A stretch of DNA of 8,884 nt from Alphaproteobacteria bacterium UBA4588 (GTDB taxonomy: Bacteria > Pseudomonadota > Alphaproteobacteria > Puniceispirillales > Puniceispirillaceae): NCBI GenBank assembly GCA_002387605.1, contig DGJU01000092.1:1-8884 (forward strand), written 5' to 3'. Below, in pieces: positions 7,434 to 8,884 of this stretch (positions within the stretch are counted from its first letter, which is position 1; every line of letters starts with the position of its first letter). The position numbers and the translations under genes were made by a program. A model generated the notes under the pieces. That model had not been told where the DNA came from and ran no database searches. It was given only the letters and a program-made list of their open reading frames with translations.

Positions 7434-8417
7434 TTACCGATATGCGATATCATCAGCTAATGTGCCAACCGCAATAGCAAAATAATTAGACCTGTTCCAT
7501 TTCAGAATATTGTCATAATTCCGATAAGCCAGAAAAGCACGGCCGTCTGATTTGGCCGGCACAACAAGCCGAGATGTTAGATTCCGTTTTGGTAGGGGGC
7601 TACCATCAGCCGAGGTTATGCCGAGGGCGCGCCATTCATCCATTGTCTTTTTTGTTTTTGCTTTGGACAAGCTGGCAGCATCCAGTCCCGCCGGCACTTT
7701 TACTTCGCGTCCCCAGGTAAGATCGTCACGCCATCCAACAGAGCTTAAATAATTTGCAATAGACGCAAATACATCATTTTGGGTTGTCCAGATATCACGG
7801 CGACCATCACCATCCCAGTCAGTCGCATAACTCAGAAAGCTAGAGGGCATAAACTGGCTCTGACCCATGGCGCCTGCCCATGACCCTTTCATATCGGCAG
7901 GTTTAATATGTCCTTCTTGAAGAATTGTGAGCGCATTCAGCAGCTCTTTTCTAAAATAAGCTGAACGCCGGCCATCATATGCAAGCGTTGCAAGGGCAGC
8001 CACAACTGAGAATCCGCCCGTATGTTGGCCAAAATTTGTCTCAATACCCCAGAGCGCCACAATAAAGCGCGGTTGAACACCGTATTTTGCCGATACCTCT
8101 GCCAGAATATCTTTATGCTCTTCGATGCGAATGCGGGCCTTTTTCGCCCGTGTCCCTGATACAACTTTTTGCAAATAGGTCGATAGCGTTAACGTGAATT
8201 CTGGCTGATTCCTGTCAAGTTCAATAATCCGGGCTATCGGAGCCACATTCTGAAAGGCTTCATCAAACAGAGAGGCTGAGATACCCTTTGCAACAGCCTC
8301 GGTGCGCAAATTACTGCGCCAGGAATCAAACTCTTCAGCTTTCACATGAAATGAAAGACCAACAAGAAGAGAGACGGCAAGCCATAAACGTAAACTGAAT
8401 AAAACAAGGAAGCGCAT
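7434..8417 (-). CDS. mltB: Lytic murein transglycosylase B family (GH103)
   Basis: The enzyme cleaves the MurNAc-GlcNAc bond of peptidoglycan in the periplasm, forming 1,6-anhydroMurNAc ends. The 327-residue protein starts with a signal peptide (hydrophobic LWLAVSLLVGL, likely cleavage after VKA at residue 27). There is no lipobox cysteine, so it appears soluble rather than a lipoprotein like E. coli MltB. The catalytic Glu is E126 in ALWGIETNFG; GSWAGAMGQSQFMPSSF (178-194) is the substrate-groove signature, and DWDGDGRRDIW (200-210) matches the calcium-binding EF-hand-like loop of Slt35. No C-terminal peptidoglycan-binding domain is evident. AGG lies seven bases before the ATG. It is the first gene of the minus-strand run, with rlpA 54 bases downstream, which suggests joint expression of two glycan-cleaving enzymes. 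The exact subfamily (MltB or an MltB-like paralogue) is not fixed. Confidence 0.93.
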   Translation of the reverse strand: MRFLVLFSLRLWLAVSLLVGLSFHVKAEEFDSWRSNLRTEAVAKGISASLFDEAFQNVAPIARIIELDRNQPEFTLTLSTYLQKVVSGTRAKKARIRIEEHKDILAEVSAKYGVQPRFIVALWGIETNFGQHTGGFSVVAALATLAYDGRRSAYFRKELLNALTILQEGHIKPADMKGSWAGAMGQSQFMPSSFLSYATDWDGDGRRDIWTTQNDVFASIANYLSSVGWRDDLTWGREVKVPAGLDAASLSKAKTKKTMDEWRALGITSADGSPLPKRNLTSRLVVPAKSDGRAFLAYRNYDNILKWNRSNYFAIAVGTLADDIAYR

Positions 8418-8468
8418 CTTTTGACCTATCTGTTATGTGTTTTGCACCGGATACTGACTGACCGATAG

Positions 8469-8497
8469 ATTACCCTAATCATTATGCTGGCCTACAA
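8469..8497 (-). promoter_or_regulatory. Weak candidate promoter of mltB
   Basis: On the minus strand TTGTAG (8497-8492) and GGTAAT (8474-8469) are 17 bases apart, with three and four consensus matches. Position fits a leader of about 45 bases before mltB, but the match is weak and other AT-rich sites nearby compete. Confidence 0.22.
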
Positions 8498-8598
8498 TTA
8501 GCATCGTCACCAAAAAAAATACCCACTCAGGCTGCCTCTATAATACAACATTCGATATTAGATAAAGGTAGTTTTTGTAGGCGTTCCCTCTAATGACT

Positions 8599-8618
8599 AC
8601 AATATATTGTGTTATAAT
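8599..8618 (+). promoter_or_regulatory. Extended -10 element directly beside a 12-base palindrome
   Basis: TGTTATAAT (8610-8618) is a perfect TATAAT with the TGn extension on the plus strand. Immediately upstream, ACAATATATTGT (8599-8610) is a perfect palindrome that would lie in the spacer. No good -35 is present at 16-18 bases. A transcript from here would run 220 bases through non-coding DNA to the tRNA. It may be chance in AT-rich sequence. Confidence 0.3.
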
Positions 8619-8741
8619 AACTTAATTCGGCGGCGCTTACAGTTCAACAGAGAATTTACGAAATACTGCAATCAGAGGCAGAAATTCACTATTACAAGAT
8701 TTTAGGCGCGAAATTCTATTCGTGAGAACGTAAAACAGACA

Positions 8742-8768
8742 TTGACTTGATCCTGATGTTGTTTTAAT
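8742..8768 (+). promoter_or_regulatory. Possible promoter of tRNA-Ser
   Basis: TTGACT (8742-8747) is a five-of-six -35 box, and TTTAAT (8763-8768) is a five-of-six -10 box after 15 bases, a slightly short spacer. Transcription would start near 8775 and leave a 5' leader of about 65 bases for RNase P removal. A competing site is TTGCAC at 8792-8797 with a poor -10 near 8817 and a GC-rich stretch after it, closer to the tRNA. Confidence 0.35.
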
Positions 8769-8841
8769 CAAATTCTTCCGCAAAGTTGGTTTTGCACAAC
8801 ATTAACTTGTTTGTGCTTTACGAGCGCACCTTAGGCATTAT

Positions 8842-8884
8842 GGAGGGGTGGCAGAGCGGTTGAATGCACCGGTCTTGAAAACCG
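8842..8884 (+). tRNA. tRNA-Ser(UGA), 5' half, cut by the window edge
   Basis: The 5' half of a tRNA is readable: acceptor strand GGAGGGG (8842-8848), TG at positions 8-9, a D-arm closed by GCA and TGC, an anticodon stem CCGGT paired with ACCG at the edge, and loop CTTGAAA with anticodon TGA (8876-8878). This decodes UCA and related serine codons. The long variable arm, T-arm and 3' end lie outside the window, so the class II shape is inferred from the serine anticodon and the 5' sequence. Confidence 0.93.

Larger units (their letters stand above)
8418..8841. other. Non-coding region between mltB and tRNA-Ser
   Basis: No open frame of useful length is present on either strand; the few plus-strand starts (for example those near 8721, 8743 and 8754) hit stops within a handful of codons. 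The stretch is AT-rich and must hold the divergent promoters of mltB and the tRNA. It also contains consensus TATAAT boxes on the plus strand at 8539-8544 and 8613-8618, a 12-base palindrome at 8599-8610, an A8 run at 8512-8519, and a TTGTAG/CTACAA inverted pair (8575-8580 and 8597-8602). Confidence 0.7.

Noticed and set aside
7787..7819. EF-hand-like DWDGDGRRDIW loop in MltB as an unusual feature
   Set aside because: The same calcium loop is known in the Slt35/MltB family, so it supports the assignment and is not novel.
8512..8535. T8 tract on the minus strand as a terminator
   Set aside because: The preceding GGCAGCCTGAGTGGGT does not form a stable stem, and there is no gene upstream on that strand to terminate.
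1..8884. CRISPR array, insertion sequence, phage or defence system
   Set aside because: No spaced direct repeats, transposase, terminal inverted repeats or defence-type domains were seen; all genes are recognised housekeeping families.

Overview
The window is an ordinary housekeeping stretch of a proteobacterial chromosome, most likely from an alphaproteobacterium. The run tmk-holB-metG-TatD hydrolase-MBL hydrolase, preceded by a D,D-carboxypeptidase and rlpA, is a gene order I associate with that class. Base composition is moderate (roughly 45-50% GC by eye), and a marine SAR116-like relative would fit, but the species is inference only. All eight protein genes lie on the minus strand. The only plus-strand gene is a tRNA-Ser cut by the right edge. 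I see no mobile element, CRISPR array, phage gene, rRNA or pseudogene.

Layout, read right to left in the direction of transcription. A non-coding stretch of about 420 bases (8418-8841) separates the divergent tRNA-Ser(UGA) from mltB. mltB and rlpA encode two exported peptidoglycan-cleaving enzymes and look like one transcription unit, closed by a short hairpin with a U-tract just after rlpA. A 149-base gap with a possible promoter then leads to a DacA-type D-alanyl-D-alanine carboxypeptidase, tmk (thymidylate kinase) and holB (clamp-loader delta prime); these three are tightly packed or overlapping. After a 124-base gap with a dyad element come metG (methionyl-tRNA synthetase), a TatD-family DNase and an MBL-fold hydrolase. 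These last three are joined by an ATGA and a TAATG overlap, and the final gene runs off the left edge.

Functionally the block joins envelope work (MltB and RlpA cut glycan strands, the carboxypeptidase trims stem peptides) to nucleotide and replication functions (Tmk makes dTDP, delta prime helps load the sliding clamp) and translation (MetRS, tRNA-Ser). Catalytic motifs are intact in every gene and no frameshifts are visible. Start sites need care in tmk, holB and the carboxypeptidase, where I prefer starts downstream of the longest open frame. I found no convincing new biological system. The most open questions are the non-coding region beside the tRNA, the substrate of the PhnP-like hydrolase, and the dyad upstream of metG.
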